A stretch of 64,000 nucleotides of DNA, taken from positions 22,771 to 86,770 of IMG/VR virus record IMGVR_UViG_3300042519_001303; one strand, given 5' to 3'. The position numbers were made by a program, and so were the translations under genes. Shown piece by piece: positions 36,245 to 43,477 of this stretch; positions within the stretch are counted from its first letter, which is position 1; each line of letters starts with the position of its first letter. The stretch is from a virus. Under the pieces are notes generated by a model. The model saw only the letters and a list, made by a program, of their open reading frames with translations. It had not been told where the DNA came from and ran no database searches.

Positions 36245-36544
36245 ATGGAAAGAACATGGTGGAAAAACAACAAGCAGGTTACACCTAATAACAACAATGT
36301 TATTGTTGGTAAAAATGCGTACCAATCGGGAAATATCTCTGGTGGGAGCATGATAAATGGTGCAACAATTGAAGCTACTGTAATTGGCATAGAAGAGGTT
36401 ATGGGGTATCTATCAACAAAGGGTTGCACACTTTGGGGCAATTGGGATATCTCTTCAGAAGATGGTCTTCAAGATGCCGCTGAATGGTTAACCACTGAAA
36501 TATACAACGTATTACTATTTGTTTCACAAGAAGAAACAGAATGA
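36245..36544 (+). CDS. 99-aa protein with NNNVxVGKNAxQSGN motif
   Basis: Starts after AAGGAGGAACC. Residues ~13-38 read NNNVIVGKNAYQSGNISGG then SMINGATI, closely matching residues ~145-170 of the 641-residue protein at 31660. Short-period N/G patterns like this often form beta-solenoid rungs. The C-terminal part is helical and acidic with W residues. It overlaps the WhiB-like gene by four bases. Confidence 0.6.
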   Translation: MERTWWKNNKQVTPNNNNVIVGKNAYQSGNISGGSMINGATIEATVIGIEEVMGYLSTKGCTLWGNWDISSEDGLQDAAEWLTTEIYNVLLFVSQEETE

Positions 36545-36924
36545 CCTCTAAACCTTGGATGGAAGAGTCACCATGCAAGGGAATACATCCAAACTTGTTT
36601 TTCCCCCCATTAGAGGAGACCAACCACAATGCCTACTACAAAGTGGGTAAGGCAGTATGCAACACTTGTCCAGTGTGGCAAAGTTGCCTCGATTATGGTA
36701 TTGAAGAACACTGGGGTTTGTGGGGTGGATTGACACCTCAAGAAAGACGTGGTACAGCAAGAATGCATCATGGATCTCTTGAAATGTATCGTTCAGGATG
36801 CAGATGTCCTAAGTGTAGAGAGGCCTCTGTAGTAGTTAGGAAACATGTCACATTAGACATATTCCCTGCTAGAGGGCAAGATTTTGACATAGAATCATTA
36901 GTTTTTAAACTTTCTAGCATGTGA
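36541..36924 (+). CDS. whiB: WhiB-like iron-sulfur transcription factor (first copy)
   Basis: 127 residues. Cys12, Cys40, Cys43 and Cys49 match the C...CxxCxxxxxC cluster ligands, followed by HWGLWGGLTPQERR (GLWGG at 59-63). A C-terminal extension (CRCPKCREASVVVRKHV) adds three cysteines and basic residues. WhiB proteins bind a [4Fe-4S] cluster and the host sigma factor SigA region 4; phage copies can reprogram host transcription, as WhiBTM4 does. Strong marker for an actinobacterial host. Confidence 0.88.
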   Translation: MTSKPWMEESPCKGIHPNLFFPPLEETNHNAYYKVGKAVCNTCPVWQSCLDYGIEEHWGLWGGLTPQERRGTARMHHGSLEMYRSGCRCPKCREASVVVRKHVTLDIFPARGQDFDIESLVFKLSSM

Positions 36925-36962
36925 TGTAGCTAGTACTCGTAACACTTTGGTAATATAGATAG

Positions 36963-36992
36963 TGCCCAGCCAATACAGTTCAGGCTGGGCAT
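36963..36992 (+). terminator. Intrinsic terminator candidate
   Basis: TGCCCAGCC-aatacagttca-GGCTGGGCA followed by TTGTCATT. Located between the WhiB-like gene and the secreted transglycosylase. Confidence 0.65.
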
Positions 36993-37022
36993 TGTCATTA
37001 TCCCCTATCAAGGAGCTAGCTT

Positions 37023-37583
37023 TTGAAAATTAAATACTTTAAACCAGTACTATTTGTAGCACTAGCCATAAGCATCGCAGGGCCCATAATATTGGTCAAC
37101 AGTACAGAATCCAAAAAAGTAACAATCCAAGAAACTACAACGGCATCTACTGTAATAATCACTACACCTGAAACAACTACCGTCGCCCCAGAGACGACAA
37201 CCACTGCCCCCGAAACCACCACCACAGTGGCTATTGATTGGGAAGCTATAGCGCAAACTGCGGCAGCCCAAATAGATGAAGCTCGTTTCACTTGGGGTCC
37301 TTGTGGAGAATGGCATGACCTAGCCATATCAGTAGGTTGGCCTGAAGAAGAATGGCCAACCCTCAGTAAAGTAATTTGGAGAGAGTCGAGATGCACAATA
37401 GATGCCTGGAATGGTCATGATGCAGGACTCACTCAAGTAAACCAAATTCATAAAAAGTGGTTAGCAGAAATGGGATGGAATCACCCAAATGACATGTTTG
37501 ATCCTGAGAAAAACCTAACTTTTGCATTTCGCTTATGGTCAGGTTCCGGTTGGAAACCATGGAAAGCAACTAGTGGTAAATAA
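37023..37583 (+). CDS. Secreted lytic transglycosylase/lysozyme-like protein, TTG start
   Basis: TTG at 37023 lies eight bases after AAGGAG. 186 residues. A membrane-spanning signal segment (FKPVLFVALAISIAG) is followed by a Thr/Pro/Glu linker (residues ~38-70) and a C-terminal domain with WRESRC (Glu121 as the likely catalytic residue) and DAGLTQVNQIHKKW, as in goose-type/SLT lysozyme-like folds. Would cleave peptidoglycan outside the membrane, for release or for superinfection effects. A similar Thr-rich linker occurs in the secreted protein at 60558. Confidence 0.75.
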   Translation: MKIKYFKPVLFVALAISIAGPIILVNSTESKKVTIQETTTASTVIITTPETTTVAPETTTTAPETTTTVAIDWEAIAQTAAAQIDEARFTWGPCGEWHDLAISVGWPEEEWPTLSKVIWRESRCTIDAWNGHDAGLTQVNQIHKKWLAEMGWNHPNDMFDPEKNLTFAFRLWSGSGWKPWKATSGK

Positions 37584-37596
37584 TATATAACGGTAG

Positions 37597-37632
37597 TTGT
37601 AATTGTTAATAATGTGTTGTAGTATATAAACA
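37597..37632 (+). promoter_or_regulatory. Promoter candidate upstream of HTH gene
   Basis: TTGTAA at 37597 and TAGTAT at 37620 are separated by 17 bases; ATATAAACA follows at 37624. It precedes the gene at 37667 within an 83-base gap. Resembles a vegetative sigma promoter but not confirmed. Confidence 0.35.
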
Positions 37633-37666
37633 AAGCCCGATATGGGCACCTCACAAGGAGCACAAT

Positions 37667-37906
37667 ATGAATGAAAATAGCATTACAGTTCAATTAGATT
37701 CTGATATGTTGCTTATTAAAATTGACGACATTGTTGGAACTTCGGAAGTGGCAGAGATCCTTAGTTGCCCAAAGCAACAGATCCATGCTCTTCGCAAACG
37801 AGCTGACTTTCCCAAGCCAATCACAACTTTGGCCGCTACACCACTATGGAACGCAATGGATATCAAGTTCTTTGCAATCACTTGGAAGCGCCGCAAATCA
37901 GTCTGA
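37667..37906 (+). CDS. Small HTH DNA-binding protein (AlpA/excisionase-like)
   Basis: 79 residues. VGTSEVAEILSCPKQQIHAL then RKRADFPKP is the helix-turn-helix layout of AlpA/MerR-like small regulators, with the wing-like TPLWNAMDIKFFAITWKRR. Its own promoter-like region suggests separate control. Could regulate the glycosyltransferase or neighbouring genes. Excisionase function is unlikely because no integrase is present. Confidence 0.7.
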   Translation: MNENSITVQLDSDMLLIKIDDIVGTSEVAEILSCPKQQIHALRKRADFPKPITTLAATPLWNAMDIKFFAITWKRRKSV

Positions 37907-38112
37907 TGAGTAGTACAATGTTTCTCATGTCTGATACAGAGAAAGCACAGTACCCCAAAGGGTATTATGCATGTCCAAAATGCAATGAGGGAGTGGAGGT
38001 GTTTGTTCCTTTGAACGAGCACCCCACTCACCATTGTGGCGTAGGTAAGAAAGTACACAAAATGGAATACAGAGGGAGTTCACGTGCTTCGTCTAGGCAT
38101 AGCATCGGGTGA
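37906..38112 (+). CDS. Small zinc-ribbon protein
   Basis: Starts in a TGATG overlap with the HTH gene. 68 residues. CPKCNEGVEVFVPLNEHPTH then HC suggests a CxxC plus His/Cys zinc site. It overlaps the glycosyltransferase GTG start. Unknown function. Confidence 0.5.
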   Translation: MSSTMFLMSDTEKAQYPKGYYACPKCNEGVEVFVPLNEHPTHHCGVGKKVHKMEYRGSSRASSRHSIG

Positions 38113-39148
38113 TTGGTTACATCCAAACAGAACAGGTTTAGATACAGCCAAATGGGGAGGAAGTGGATGGGCCCGCCTGGGTCAGTATGTTTCCACACTT
38201 CCTTTTGATGTAAGTGTTGGTGTACTCACTTGGATGTACGACAGATTTGTCATTATGTCAGTTGATGGTAAGGTCAGTGAGGTTGACGTTGTATACATGC
38301 AACGTTTAATGCATGAAGGGCTTACTCAGCACGTTCCAATGGCTAGAGCAAATGGCCAGAAGATAATCAACGATCTTGACGACTGGTATTGGGGTTTAGA
38401 CACTTCAAATATGGCTTTTGAGCATAACCATCCAAAGCACAATAAGATTGAAAATACAAACTTTTATAAAACAATTTTGTCAAAGTCTGATGTTGTGACA
38501 GTAAGCACCACATACATCAGGGACAGAATATCTAAGTTTGTAAGATGCCCAATTCATGTATTAGAAAACACAGTAGATATACATAGGTTTAACCAAGTAA
38601 CCTATAGTGCTACAGACACCCCAGTAGTTGGGTGGGTAGGGTCAACGGCCCACAGAAGTAGGGATATTGAAACCTTAAAAGGAATATTATCCCCATTAGT
38701 CAATGATGGTAAGGTCAGTCTCTATCATGGCGGTGACCACTTGTCTGCACCAACGTTTGCCAGCAAACTGGGAATTGATGAATCCTTAGTAACTGTTAAG
38801 CAAATGGTAGATGCAGAGGATTACCCAAGCTTATTAACTATGGATATTGGAATTGTTCCATTAAATAAAACTCCTTTTAATATGGCAAAATCTGATATTA
38901 AAGGATTAGAGTATGCTGCTTCAGGTATTCCTTTCATTGCCCAGGATTTAGACTCCTATGTAAATTTATATAAAACGTTAGGTGTAGGTGTAATAGCTAA
39001 AAGTCCTATTGATTGGATAAAATCCATAAAAAGACTATGCGATCCAAAAGTTCGAGAAGAGCTAGGAGCACCAATGAGAGAACAGATTGCTTCAAGAGAC
39101 ATAAACATTGGTTTGGAAAGACTTGTAAATCTAATCAGTAATTTGTAG
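38084..39148 (+). CDS. Glycosyltransferase (GT4/GT1-like, GT-B fold)
   Basis: 354 residues, GTG start after AGAGGGAGTTCAC. The C-terminal half has a GT-B pattern: VVGWVGSTAHRSRDIETLKG, HVLENTVDIHRF, LLTMDIGIVPLNKTPFN and KGLEYAASGIPFIAQDL, similar to the 'K..EYMA.G.P.V' donor-binding loop. It would transfer a sugar from a nucleotide donor to an unknown acceptor such as phage DNA, a virion protein or host surface glycan. Its gene ends at a bidirectional terminator. Confidence 0.75.
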   Translation: MLRLGIASGDWLHPNRTGLDTAKWGGSGWARLGQYVSTLPFDVSVGVLTWMYDRFVIMSVDGKVSEVDVVYMQRLMHEGLTQHVPMARANGQKIINDLDDWYWGLDTSNMAFEHNHPKHNKIENTNFYKTILSKSDVVTVSTTYIRDRISKFVRCPIHVLENTVDIHRFNQVTYSATDTPVVGWVGSTAHRSRDIETLKGILSPLVNDGKVSLYHGGDHLSAPTFASKLGIDESLVTVKQMVDAEDYPSLLTMDIGIVPLNKTPFNMAKSDIKGLEYAASGIPFIAQDLDSYVNLYKTLGVGVIAKSPIDWIKSIKRLCDPKVREELGAPMREQIASRDINIGLERLVNLISNL

Positions 39149-39160
39149 TCAGAATACAAC

Positions 39161-39208
39161 AAAAAAAAAGAACCCCTAGCGGCACCAAATTGGTACCACT
39201 AGGGGTTT
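39161..39208. terminator. Bidirectional terminator between convergent operons
   Basis: Runs of A, then AACCCCTAG with inner GG-CC steps pairing with CTAGGGGTT and a T run. It works on both strands and lies between the glycosyltransferase (+) and the leftward block ending at 39253. Confidence 0.85.
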
Positions 39209-39252
39209 TTGCGTTTTGGACAAAGCCACGATTGCGACAATGCCAGGTCTAC

Positions 39253-39516
39253 TCAATCTTTGCCTATTCGTCGATCATAATTCTTATTTGAGTAATACGC
39301 TTTCATTTCTTCTTCAAGTCTATGATTCCTATTTTCGTAGGAATCATCAATATATTTTTCTTCTTCTAGTCTTACAGCAGCATCTATCTTTCTAATTTTT
39401 TCAGCAAAGTTACTGTTACTATAATTTACCCACAAAATAATAATGGGTGGAATTATAAATGCTGCAGGAATACATACAAACATAAGAAACTCAATGTAGT
39501 TCATAGCAATCATCAT
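39253..39516 (-). CDS. Small membrane protein
   Basis: 87 residues, ATGA overlap with the upstream gene. One strong membrane segment (FLMFVCIPAAFIIPPIIILW) at ~10-29, then a charged coiled-coil tail. Probably an inner-membrane protein with a cytoplasmic or external helical domain. Function unknown. Confidence 0.65.
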   Translation of the reverse strand: MMIAMNYIEFLMFVCIPAAFIIPPIIILWVNYSNSNFAEKIRKIDAAVRLEEEKYIDDSYENRNHRLEEEMKAYYSNKNYDRRIGKD

Positions 39517-39959
39517 TTAATTGGCCATTTGTAAGGAAGGTCAGGTGACACTTCAGGCCAATATTGTGAATAATGATTAGGTAACTTACGAAGTAAATTT
39601 GACTTATGTGATTCCATCACTTCAGGGTCATCCAACCATTCAGGCATATCTATTTCAGGATATTCAAAGCTGGCAATGCGCACTCCTGAAAAGGCACACT
39701 TTTGTAGTATTTTTATACCACAAGTATCTTTGTAACCTAGCGAAGTCCATACTTTACACATTTCTAAAGTGTATTGAACAAGAGCTGGTTCATATCCTTT
39801 CCACATTTTTACTGCTGGGTGATTTGCCCAACCACTGCTATAACCAAGCAGAGTATTAAGTATTTGCATACCTTCAACTCTTTGCTTACCCAATCTCTGT
39901 CGGTCAAGCACCAAGGCATTACTAGTAAAGTCACTTCCGTGTGGTACAAATGTTTGCAT
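39513..39959 (-). CDS. Pyrimidine dimer DNA glycosylase-like protein (MSMEG_6728-type)
   Basis: 148 residues. DRQRLGKQRVEGMQILNTLLG, then WANHPAVKMWKGYEPALVQY and SHKSNLLRKLPNHYSQYWP match the family related to T4 endonuclease V (pyrimidine dimer glycosylase), including actinobacterial MSMEG_6728-like proteins. T4-type enzymes use the N-terminal amine as nucleophile; here the N terminus MQTF would need methionine removal. Probably repairs UV damage or acts on modified bases. Start after AAGGATGAATA. Confidence 0.8.
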   Translation of the reverse strand: MQTFVPHGSDFTSNALVLDRQRLGKQRVEGMQILNTLLGYSSGWANHPAVKMWKGYEPALVQYTLEMCKVWTSLGYKDTCGIKILQKCAFSGVRIASFEYPEIDMPEWLDDPEVMESHKSNLLRKLPNHYSQYWPEVSPDLPYKWPIK

Positions 39960-40033
39960 TATTCATCCTTTTTTATTTGATCTGCTATGTAGTAAAAAAT
40001 TACGCATAAAATAATTACCATGATTATCCACAT
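39959..40033 (-). CDS. 24-aa membrane peptide
   Basis: Start after AAAGGAGTTGTGAT: MWIIMVIILCVIFYYIADQIK, ending KDE. It has one transmembrane helix and a TAATG overlap with the following glycosylase-like gene. The ribosome site and overlap make translation likely. Function unknown. Confidence 0.5.
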   Translation of the reverse strand: MWIIMVIILCVIFYYIADQIKKDE

Positions 40034-40034
40034 A

Positions 40035-40505
40035 TCACAACTCCTTTTGCAAAGTATCGGGATCGTAACCAATATCAGTAAGGAACTCACGCAGTCTTTT
40101 AATTTCTGCGTTAAGTGCATGATACAGGTGCTGTCTTTCAATGTTCTCAATGAGAGCAACTTTTTCTAGGTGCTCAGGATTACAACACAATGTATTTCTG
40201 CACAAGTGGTCAAGTGTTTCGGCCTTAGTCAAAGATACGTGTCTGTGTTGTTCATATGACCATCTGTGAGACTGAAATGCTTTGTTCCCGACGTACATAC
40301 GGCCATAACCTTTATCAACAGTTCCTGTCCATGTCCAGCAACCATTTTCTTCTTTTTTTATGTTCTTCCAGAACTTATCTTCAGGAAGTTGTGATTTTTC
40401 AATGATATGCAACTTACCATCACGTTTCAATTGTTTGTAATGGGCGGCGCATAACCCTTTAGCCACAGTTTTTTCACTACATAACGGGCCACGGCATAGG
40501 CTCAT
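40035..40505 (-). CDS. HNH endonuclease
   Basis: 156 residues after GGAGAAAACC. The Cys pairs CRGPLC and C(AAHYK) at the N terminus and the HNH core ETLDHLCRNTLCCNPEHLEK (His-Asn-His with the 'DHLCRN..C.NP.HLE' pattern) identify a small phage HNH nuclease. Could be a free-standing homing endonuclease or a nuclease for host DNA. It is the last gene before a leftward membrane-peptide gene; an upstream motif TTGCGAC recurs (see findings). Confidence 0.85.
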   Translation of the reverse strand: MSLCRGPLCSEKTVAKGLCAAHYKQLKRDGKLHIIEKSQLPEDKFWKNIKKEENGCWTWTGTVDKGYGRMYVGNKAFQSHRWSYEQHRHVSLTKAETLDHLCRNTLCCNPEHLEKVALIENIERQHLYHALNAEIKRLREFLTDIGYDPDTLQKEL

Positions 40506-40590
40506 GGTTTTCTCCTTTGGACGGTATCACGCTTGCGACGAGTACAAGTCTACCTTAGCGCGAGTGCCTGAGATGAGGCTAGAAATAAAA

Positions 40591-40647
40591 ACAAAAAAAA
40601 AAGCAACCCCGAGCGGGGCCACTGGTTAAGTGACTCCGCTCGGGGTT
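40591..40647 (-). terminator. Leftward intrinsic terminator
   Basis: On the minus strand AACCCCGAGCGG pairs with CCGCTCGGGGTT around a 19-base loop, followed by a T run (the plus-strand A stretch). It closes the transcript of the WhiB-like gene at 40651. Confidence 0.9.
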
Positions 40648-40650
40648 ATG

Positions 40651-40914
40651 CTAATGTTTATGATTTACAGGAGCAAATACAAGACCTAGTTCTTTACGTA
40701 TTTTGTTACGTTCTCTAGATGTCTTGCCACCATATATTCCGTAGGTGTCATATATGGGGTTAATGTGTACGGCCTCATCTAAGCATTCAGCTTTGACTGA
40801 ACATGTATCACATATCTTTCTTGCTTCTTTACTTGACTCACCTTTACTAAGGAAGAATCTTTCTGTTGGTATGCCAAGACAAGCAGCCATGGATCGCCAT
40901 TCTTTAGTTTCCAT
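40651..40914 (-). CDS. whiB: WhiB-like iron-sulfur transcription factor (second copy)
   Basis: 87 residues. Cys12, Cys35, Cys38 and Cys44 are the cluster ligands, and GIYGG lies at 59-63, before KTSRERNK. Shorter than the copy at 36541 and lacking its cysteine-rich extension. On the opposite strand from the first copy, so the two are likely expressed at different times. Ends at a strong terminator. Confidence 0.85.
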   Translation of the reverse strand: METKEWRSMAACLGIPTERFFLSKGESSKEARKICDTCSVKAECLDEAVHINPIYDTYGIYGGKTSRERNKIRKELGLVFAPVNHKH

Positions 40915-40920
40915 ACTTCC

Positions 40921-41130
40921 TCACAGTTGTATTTTGTAGAGCTTTTTAAAGTCTCTTTTTATTGGATGAAATGCAGACTCAGTTGCGTGAGTTGTATACG
41001 CCGGCCCATCAATATGAGCCGGCGGTACAAGCAGATACGTTCCTGATTTCTTTTGGGTTACATCGAACCCTAAGTCTTTAATTTCTTTGAGCAATTTCCT
41101 CATTGAAGTTGACTGGTGCTGTCGGGGCAT
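40921..41130 (-). CDS. HicA-like dsRBD-fold protein without catalytic His
   Basis: Start at 41130 (MPRQHQST...) follows AAAGG; 41103 (MRKLLKEI) is an alternative. KLLKEIKDLGFDVTQKKSG then TYLLVPP and TTHATESAFHPIKRDF look like HicA mRNA interferase, but the usual His after the SG turn is Thr. No HicB partner. Possibly an RNA- or DNA-binding protein. It overlaps the upstream gene by 53 bases. Confidence 0.5.
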   Translation of the reverse strand: MPRQHQSTSMRKLLKEIKDLGFDVTQKKSGTYLLVPPAHIDGPAYTTHATESAFHPIKRDFKKLYKIQL

Positions 41131-41476
41131 CGCGTCTAACCTTTCTAGTAGTTGTGCACTCGGGGCATAGGGTTTTAATCCAGCACGCCTCACGATCTAA
41201 ACTACCAGGGTTACCGCATAGCTCACAAGTCACTGCACTTAATTCTTCTGCTTCTTCAACGCATTTTGCCATACTGGCCTGGTCACTATGGTTACTGTGA
41301 AAGTAGTACCTAAGCGTTCCAAACTTTTCTTTAACCTGATAGATAACATAATCAGGATCAATGGACTTTAATTTGTTATGGCAGTCAATGATAATCTTAT
41401 CCCAACCTTGGTCAGGGAAAGATGCACCAAAGCTGGGGTGCATAGTTCTTGCTAGGTCTTTAAGCTCTGGTCGCAT
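41078..41476 (-). CDS. Zinc-binding unknown protein
   Basis: 132 residues after GGAGGTGAATA. The N-terminal helical part has PSFGASFPDQGWDKIIIDCH and VKEKFGTLRYYF, a motif seen in small phage and bacterial proteins of unknown function. CELCGNPG and CPECTT form a zinc ribbon. No enzymatic assignment. Confidence 0.6.
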   Translation of the reverse strand: MRPELKDLARTMHPSFGASFPDQGWDKIIIDCHNKLKSIDPDYVIYQVKEKFGTLRYYFHSNHSDQASMAKCVEEAEELSAVTCELCGNPGSLDREACWIKTLCPECTTTRKVRRDAPTAPVNFNEEIAQRN

Positions 41477-42015
41477 TATTCACCTCCATGTCTGGAAACT
41501 AAAATACCCATTGTCTCTTGTACCAGCTTTACTGATTTGCTATAAAGCTCAGGGAAACCCTCAGCACCCACACTGCATGCTAACTGGTAAGAAAACAGCT
41601 TAAGAGCCACTAGTAGGTCACCATCATGGGAACCGTCATTTACTTCTTCTGGTTCGTGGATATACTCACCTGTTTCATAATCCCAAGCGCCATGCCATAT
41701 TCGATTAGCACGCTCAACAACAAACAGCATAAACATTTTCTTCTTCTCGCCTGTTTCAGGGTTAGTAGCGGTAGCTGGAGCAATCAATGCAAACTGAATA
41801 CATCCATTCATTATCTCCACATTGCGTGAAAGGAACCTAATTAGCTTGTAAACATCCCCATCACCAAACGGAACGCTTGAAAGTGGTACATCAAATAACT
41901 CCTTATCCATATCTTTGATAGGGAGGATGAACGGCATAAGTTCATCGTGGATATCTTTGCTTGTTTTACTTTGTAAGTCAACAAGCATATCCTTAAGTGT
42001 CATGATAGTAATCAC
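41476..42015 (-). CDS. Unknown protein (179 aa), GTG start
   Basis: GTG at 42015 overlaps the upstream TGA and follows GAGGAGG; ATG at 42003 is an alternative. Mixed alpha/beta composition, no recognised motif. Conserved-looking aromatic stretch FMLFVVERANRIWHGAWDY. Part of the leftward run of translationally coupled genes from 43477 downstream. Confidence 0.6.
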   Translation of the reverse strand: MITIMTLKDMLVDLQSKTSKDIHDELMPFILPIKDMDKELFDVPLSSVPFGDGDVYKLIRFLSRNVEIMNGCIQFALIAPATATNPETGEKKKMFMLFVVERANRIWHGAWDYETGEYIHEPEEVNDGSHDGDLLVALKLFSYQLACSVGAEGFPELYSKSVKLVQETMGILVSRHGGE

Positions 42016-42608
42016 TTACCCTCCTCCTCTTTATTGATGTTCTTAAGAAGGTTCTCAAGTTCAGTGAACACTCCAGCCAACTCTTCGGCCATCATGTCTG
42101 CCTCAAGAGAAGCAAGATCTGCTTCAATTTGATTGTTTTTGGCGTGACGCTCTTCAATCATGTTGTTGAACTCCTCAGCCATACGCACAAGTTCTTCAGG
42201 CATATCCAATTCCTCAATCAATTCCTCAGCGTTGTCGGCACTTCTAATCCGATCATTTAGTTCCACGTGGTGTTGGAAACTTTCGTAAGCAGCTTGGCGA
42301 GCAGCTTCAGGATCATCTCTGTACTCACGATCATGGAAAATGTATTGTCCCAATTTTGCATACATAGCTGTGTCGTCAATAGACAACCCTGTCTGCCGTT
42401 GAAGTTCTTCCATGAACTGATCCATTTCTTTCTCGACAATCTTTGGGTCCTTGTGACCGTGAAGATAGCTGATCATCATTCTTTCAGTAAATTCGGAAGT
42501 TACATGGAACATCCAAACATAATCATGGGTTGTGTTACAAGTCTGCCACTCTTGTGGTGTAGCAGGGGACTTTCCGTATTCTTCAAACACTTCGTGATAG
42601 TTAAACAT
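42012..42608 (-). CDS. Unknown acidic helical protein (198 aa)
   Basis: Starts after CAAGGAGCAATA. Long Glu/Leu/Ala-rich helices in the second half (ELVRMAEEFNNMIEERHAKN; LASLEADMMAEELAGVFTEL) suggest a coiled coil. The first half has H and Y residues and mixed polarity. Not recognised. Confidence 0.6.
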   Translation of the reverse strand: MFNYHEVFEEYGKSPATPQEWQTCNTTHDYVWMFHVTSEFTERMMISYLHGHKDPKIVEKEMDQFMEELQRQTGLSIDDTAMYAKLGQYIFHDREYRDDPEAARQAAYESFQHHVELNDRIRSADNAEELIEELDMPEELVRMAEEFNNMIEERHAKNNQIEADLASLEADMMAEELAGVFTELENLLKNINKEEEGK

Positions 42609-42628
42609 TATTGCTCCTTGTTGTTGGT

Positions 42629-42838
42629 TTAGTTGTTGTCGGTTTCATGTTCGTAATACCATTCTTTATTACATTCGGGGCAGGTTACATCCCCGCTTTC
42701 TGTACCACGGTTATATGTAACTTCTGCTTCAAAGTCGATTTGGCAGTCATCACAGTAAATCATTGCAGTTATATCTTCGTCATCCCAACCAGGTATGTCA
42801 CTCTCGTAACAACCATCAGGCATATTGTATCCAGACAT
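42629..42838 (-). CDS. Zinc-ribbon protein (69 aa)
   Basis: CDDCQIDFEAEVTYN then CPECNKEWYYE: two CxxC pairs 20-30 residues apart. Acidic N terminus. Starts after GAGG. One of several small zinc ribbons in the leftward block. Confidence 0.6.
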   Translation of the reverse strand: MSGYNMPDGCYESDIPGWDDEDITAMIYCDDCQIDFEAEVTYNRGTESGDVTCPECNKEWYYEHETDNN

Positions 42839-42840
42839 GC

Positions 42841-43113
42841 TTATACCTCACTTTCTGATAATTCTTTGACTGCATTTACCCATGCCGAGACAGATAACTC
42901 ATTCAACTTATTAGTTGCTGACTCAATGATTTGATTAAGAACCTCAATTAAGTTTGGTTCATTGTGCTCCATGAAGAACACATTTACCTCATGTTCTCCT
43001 GCGCATAGCTTTAGTGTCCTAAATGGAGCTCCGCAATCAAGATAGTCATTAAATTCAATGCTTACCTTTGGGTTGTAACAACCATTTAAATGCACGTTTG
43101 TTGATGTGCTCAT
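42841..43113 (-). CDS. Unknown protein (90 aa)
   Basis: Starts after GTGAGGAAACA. The first part is beta-like (VSIEFNDYLDCGAPFRTLKL), the second helical (LIEVLNQIIESATNKLNEL). No recognised family. It lies between the helical protein at 43121 and the zinc ribbon at 42629. Confidence 0.55.
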   Translation of the reverse strand: MSTSTNVHLNGCYNPKVSIEFNDYLDCGAPFRTLKLCAGEHEVNVFFMEHNEPNLIEVLNQIIESATNKLNELSVSAWVNAVKELSESEV

Positions 43114-43120
43114 TGTTTCC

Positions 43121-43477
43121 TCACTTCACTCGTAGTTGTTTGTATTCGGTTTTCTTGGTTACTTGCTCAACCACATCAGGCTTGATTGTGCCCAACTTAA
43201 CTGCGGCGTCAATCAATGCTGTATCAACAGTTGGCTTTGTTATCTTGTTAAAGACTGAAGCACTTATCATGTCTTTCAATGCAGTTGCATCGAATGATCT
43301 GCGAGCGTTAACTTGCAACTCAATGACATTCTTATCTACTTCAATGGTCTTAAGGCCGGTTGAAAACATGAACTCTTTGAGCTTTGCATCCAACTCGTCA
43401 AACTCTGCCTGTAACTCAGCAAGAGCTTTCTTCTTTTCTAACCATTCTTTACCTAGATTGAATGAGTTAACCTTCAT
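43121..43477 (-). CDS. Unknown coiled-coil protein (118 aa)
   Basis: The N-terminal coiled coil KEWLEKKKALAELQAEFDEL is followed by a small domain (GLKTIEVDKNVIELQVNARR), reminiscent of phage Gp157-like or nuclease-accessory proteins, but similarity is not strong enough to name it. Overlaps the SNF2 gene end by four bases. Confidence 0.6.
   Translation of the reverse strand: MKVNSFNLGKEWLEKKKALAELQAEFDELDAKLKEFMFSTGLKTIEVDKNVIELQVNARRSFDATALKDMISASVFNKITKPTVDTALIDAAVKLGTIKPDVVEQVTKKTEYKQLRVK

Noticed and set aside
37667-37906. Excisionase function for the small HTH protein
   Set aside because: No integrase or attachment site is visible, so a general regulator is more likely.
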